Of a DNA stretch of 44,395 bases, positions 42,461 to 44,395 are shown one piece after another; the stretch's first letter is position 1, and each line of letters starts with the position of its first letter. The DNA is from DMER64 sp964600385 (GTDB taxonomy: Bacteria > Bacteroidota > Bacteroidia > Bacteroidales > UBA932), in the NCBI GenBank assembly GCA_964600385.1, contig CAZRJC010000016.1, forward strand, positions 1 to 44,395, read 5' to 3'. Below the pieces are notes generated by a model, which saw only the letters and a list, made by a program, of their open reading frames with translations, had not been told where the DNA came from and searched no databases. The position numbers were made by a program, and so were the translations under genes.

Positions 42461-43792
42461 ATGATTCCATTTTATATCGAGACGTATGGCTGCCAGATGA
42501 ACGTAAGCGATTCGCAGGTGGTAGCTGCTTTGTTGGCCGAGAACGGATACGAGCCTTGCCAGTCTCTGGAAGAGGCCCGTGTTGTTTTAATAAATACCTG
42601 TTCAATAAGGGAGAATGCCGAGCAAAGGGTGTGGGGCAGGCTGGAAGTGTTCCGTCAGCTAAAACGACGTAATCCCGAATTGAGAGTAGGGGTCCTCGGC
42701 TGTATGGCCAGCCGGCTGAAAGACGAGCTGTTGAAACATCCTGCAGTCGATTGGGTAGTCGGTCCGGACAGCTACCGGATGTTGCCCCGGTTAATGAATC
42801 CTTCCGTACTACAGGGTAATGATCTGAATCCCGTCCAGACAACACTTTCCAAAAAGGAAACCTATGCCGATGTCATGCCGCTTCATGACCTTTCCGACGG
42901 TGTTTCTGCCTTTGTGACCATCATGCGCGGATGCAACAATATGTGCGCCTATTGTATAGTGCCCTATGTGCGGGGAGGGGAGCGAAGCCGCGATCCGTTT
43001 TCCATAGAACGGGAAGTCCGTAATTTATTCCAAAGAGGATTCGTGGAAATTACTCTTCTGGGACAAAATGTGGATTCCTATTGCTGGCAGGATCCCGAGA
43101 CCGGAGAAACCACAGATTTTGCACGGCTGCTGGAACGTGTGGCCGGTATCTCACGCGGTCTTCGCCTGAGGTTTACGACCTCTCATCCCAAAGACATGAA
43201 TGACAGTGTGCTGTATGCCATGGCGCGCTGGCCCAATATCTGCCGCCACATTCACTTGCCGGTGCAGAGCGGAAGCGACGCCATGTTACAGAAAATGAAC
43301 CGCAAATACACACGTGCTTCTTACCTGCAACGGATTGCCCGGATACGTGAAATTCTGCCCGGCTGTGTTATCACCTCGGATATGATAGCAGGATTCTGCT
43401 CGGAAACCGAGGAGGATCATCTGCAGACACTGAGTCTCATGCGCGAAGTCCGTTACGACCAGGCGTTCATGTTTCAGTACTCAGAACGTCCCAATACCTA
43501 TGCTGCCCGTCACTACAGCGACGATGTGCCGGCAGAGGTAAAGACCAGACGACTGAACGAGATCATTGCCCTGCAGAACGAATTGTCGATGGAAAGTAAT
43601 AAAGCCGATATAGGCAAGGTCTTTGAAGTGCTTGTGGAAGGGGAATCCAAGCGTTCCGCCGATGAATATTTCGGGCGGACCGGGACTTCCAAGGTTTGTG
43701 TTTTTCCCAAAGAAAACTGCAAGACAGGAGATTATGTGCGGGTTCAGATTACCTCTTGTACTCCTGCCACGTTACTGGGAAAAATTGTATAG
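42461..43792 (+). CDS. miaB: tRNA-2-methylthio-N6-dimethylallyladenosine synthase
   Basis: This 443-residue radical-SAM methylthiotransferase adds the methylthio group to i6A37 of tRNAs. The auxiliary-cluster cysteines are Cys11 (YGCQMN), Cys47 and Cys81 (GCMASR). The radical-SAM cluster is GCNNMCAYCIVPYVRGGERSR (Cys158, Cys162, Cys165). A C-terminal TRAM domain follows (KVFEVLVEGESKRS to the end). The start is compact, without the N-terminal extension some relatives carry, consistent with a leaderless transcript. osmC follows 23 nt later. Confidence 0.97.
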   Translation: MIPFYIETYGCQMNVSDSQVVAALLAENGYEPCQSLEEARVVLINTCSIRENAEQRVWGRLEVFRQLKRRNPELRVGVLGCMASRLKDELLKHPAVDWVVGPDSYRMLPRLMNPSVLQGNDLNPVQTTLSKKETYADVMPLHDLSDGVSAFVTIMRGCNNMCAYCIVPYVRGGERSRDPFSIEREVRNLFQRGFVEITLLGQNVDSYCWQDPETGETTDFARLLERVAGISRGLRLRFTTSHPKDMNDSVLYAMARWPNICRHIHLPVQSGSDAMLQKMNRKYTRASYLQRIARIREILPGCVITSDMIAGFCSETEEDHLQTLSLMREVRYDQAFMFQYSERPNTYAARHYSDDVPAEVKTRRLNEIIALQNELSMESNKADIGKVFEVLVEGESKRSADEYFGRTGTSKVCVFPKENCKTGDYVRVQITSCTPATLLGKIV

Positions 43793-43815
43793 ATTATTAT
43801 TAAAAAAACAAATAT

Positions 43816-44223
43816 ATGACAACCGTAAAATCCACTTATGCGGGTTCACTGCACGTGCAATCAACCCATGTGGCGTCGGGTGTTTCGCTGGAAACAGACG
43901 CCCCTATTGATAACCATGGAAAAGGAGAATCTTTTTCTCCTACCGATCTTTTTGTAACTTCTCTGGCTTCCTGTATGATGACTATTATGGGCATATCGGC
44001 AGAAAGTTACGGATTCAGTCTGGAAGGAGCCTATGCCGAGGTTCAGAAAGTTATGGGAGCCAGCCCAAGACGGGTAGCTGAAATCATTATTGATCTCCAT
44101 TTTCCGAACGGAAGCACATACGGTGATCGCGAGAAAAGACTCATTGAATCTGCCGCTCATACCTGTCCCGTTGCCAATTCCATCCATCCCGATGTGAAAA
44201 AGACCATCAGATTTCATTACTAG
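43816..44223 (+). CDS. OsmC/Ohr-family peroxide-detoxifying protein
   Basis: This 135-residue protein has the two conserved redox cysteines of the family: SLASCMMT (Cys53) and AHTCPVANS (Cys117). The length and the FSPTDLFVTSLASC motif fit OsmC-type hydroperoxide reductases. Ohr and OsmC are not easily separated by eye; OsmC is favoured. The ATG follows an A-rich leader, typical of the phylum. Confidence 0.93.
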   Translation: MTTVKSTYAGSLHVQSTHVASGVSLETDAPIDNHGKGESFSPTDLFVTSLASCMMTIMGISAESYGFSLEGAYAEVQKVMGASPRRVAEIIIDLHFPNGSTYGDREKRLIESAAHTCPVANSIHPDVKKTIRFHY

Positions 44224-44234
44224 AAAAAAATTAC

Positions 44235-44242
44235 TACATTTG
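44235..44242 (+). promoter_or_regulatory. -7 box of tRNA-Leu
   Basis: TACATTTG lies 27 nt before the mature tRNA. A small 5-bp hairpin, CCTGG/CCAGG (44248-44263), sits in the precursor leader and may help 5' processing. Confidence 0.6.
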
Positions 44243-44269
44243 CACCCCCTGGCGTTTACCAGGTAACAA

Positions 44270-44353
44270 GCCCGGATGGCGGAATCGGTAGACGCGCTGG
44301 TCTCAAACACCAGTGACCGCAAGGTTGTGCCGGTTCGACCCCGGCTCCGGGTA
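44270..44353 (+). tRNA. tRNA-Leu(CAA)
   Basis: This class II tRNA has acceptor GCCCGGA/TCCGGGT (G1-U72), a D arm with TGGCGGAATCGGTAGACGC, anticodon loop CTCAAAC (anticodon CAA), a long variable arm, and a T arm with CCGGTTCGACCCCGG. CCA is not encoded. Confidence 0.96.
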
Positions 44354-44390
44354 CAAAAAAAGCAGGACAAGACGCCTGCTTTTTTTGTAC
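44351..44390 (+). terminator. Terminator of tRNA-Leu
   Basis: GTACAAAAAAAGCAGG pairs perfectly over 16 bp with CCTGCTTTTTTTGTAC around an 8-nt loop. The first bases of the stem are the last bases of the tRNA. The T-run in the 3' arm acts as the U-tract. The symmetry would let it work in both directions. Confidence 0.9.
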
Positions 44391-44395
44391 CGTCG

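Noticed and set aside
42417..42845. Long N-terminal extension of the LEA2-like lipoprotein
   Set aside because: It is antisense to miaB and would bury a perfect lipoprotein signal.
1..44395. Mobile element, prophage, CRISPR or defence island
   Set aside because: No transposase, integrase, phage structural gene, repeat-spacer array or known defence gene could be found; the tRNA genes show no flanking attachment duplications that I can see.

Overview
The window is a gene-dense piece of a Bacteroidota chromosome, almost certainly from the order Bacteroidales. This rests on the many promoters of the form TTG-N19-TAnnTTTG, A/T-rich start regions that nearly all lack Shine-Dalgarno sequences, numerous lipoproteins, and families typical of the phylum: DUF4837, DUF5009, a GlsB-like N-acyltransferase, an S16 protein with a long tail, membrane-anchored AraC proteins, and a DUF5117/5118-type metzincin. 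The genus cannot be resolved from the sequence alone. I see no insertion sequence, prophage, CRISPR array or recognised defence system.

Layout. Positions 1-1708 hold rpsO and the 5' half of pnp on the minus strand. Positions 1691-11831 (minus) form a probable secreted-protein operon: CotH-type lipoprotein, secreted metzincin, HAD phosphatase, and a 1700-residue alpha-2-macroglobulin-like protein whose thioester is degenerate. Positions 11913-14892 (plus) carry a GH5 glycosidase and then an SPFH / 52-residue ribbon-helix-helix / YqaA cluster. A VanX-like dipeptidase and tRNA-Pro(CGG) follow. Positions 15704-20722 form a divergent uptake locus: a TauABC/SsuABC-like ABC transporter on the minus strand, and a TM1266-family regulator with a TonB-dependent receptor on the plus strand. 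The regulator has a structured leader and a Shine-Dalgarno sequence that is exceptional for this phylum. Next come a YiiX-like hydrolase, rpsP-rimM, a membrane-bound AraC regulator and an unrecognised 521-residue lipoprotein.

Positions 25517-31144 (minus) are a tightly overlapping six-gene operon: ruvX, def, phosphohexomutase, DUF5009, MATE, cytidylate-kinase-like. The divergent plus-strand operon 31205-35564 holds an M23 peptidase, dxr, rseP and a DUF4837 lipoprotein. It is followed by tRNA-Glu, rpsT, radC and upp. An rpoN-amidohydrolase pair (minus) is divergent from a glsB-like gene. The end of the window has a SPOR protein and an LEA2-like lipoprotein (minus), divergent from miaB and osmC, then tRNA-Leu(CAA) with a strong terminator.

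Most of the window is housekeeping or envelope biology. The parts most worth a second look are the TM1266/TonB/ABC locus and its leader RNA, the protease / macroglobulin / CotH operon, a textbook sigma-54 (-24/-12) match at about 13280-13296, and a set of four genes whose start codon lies exactly 4 nt after the -7 box, suggesting leaderless mRNAs.
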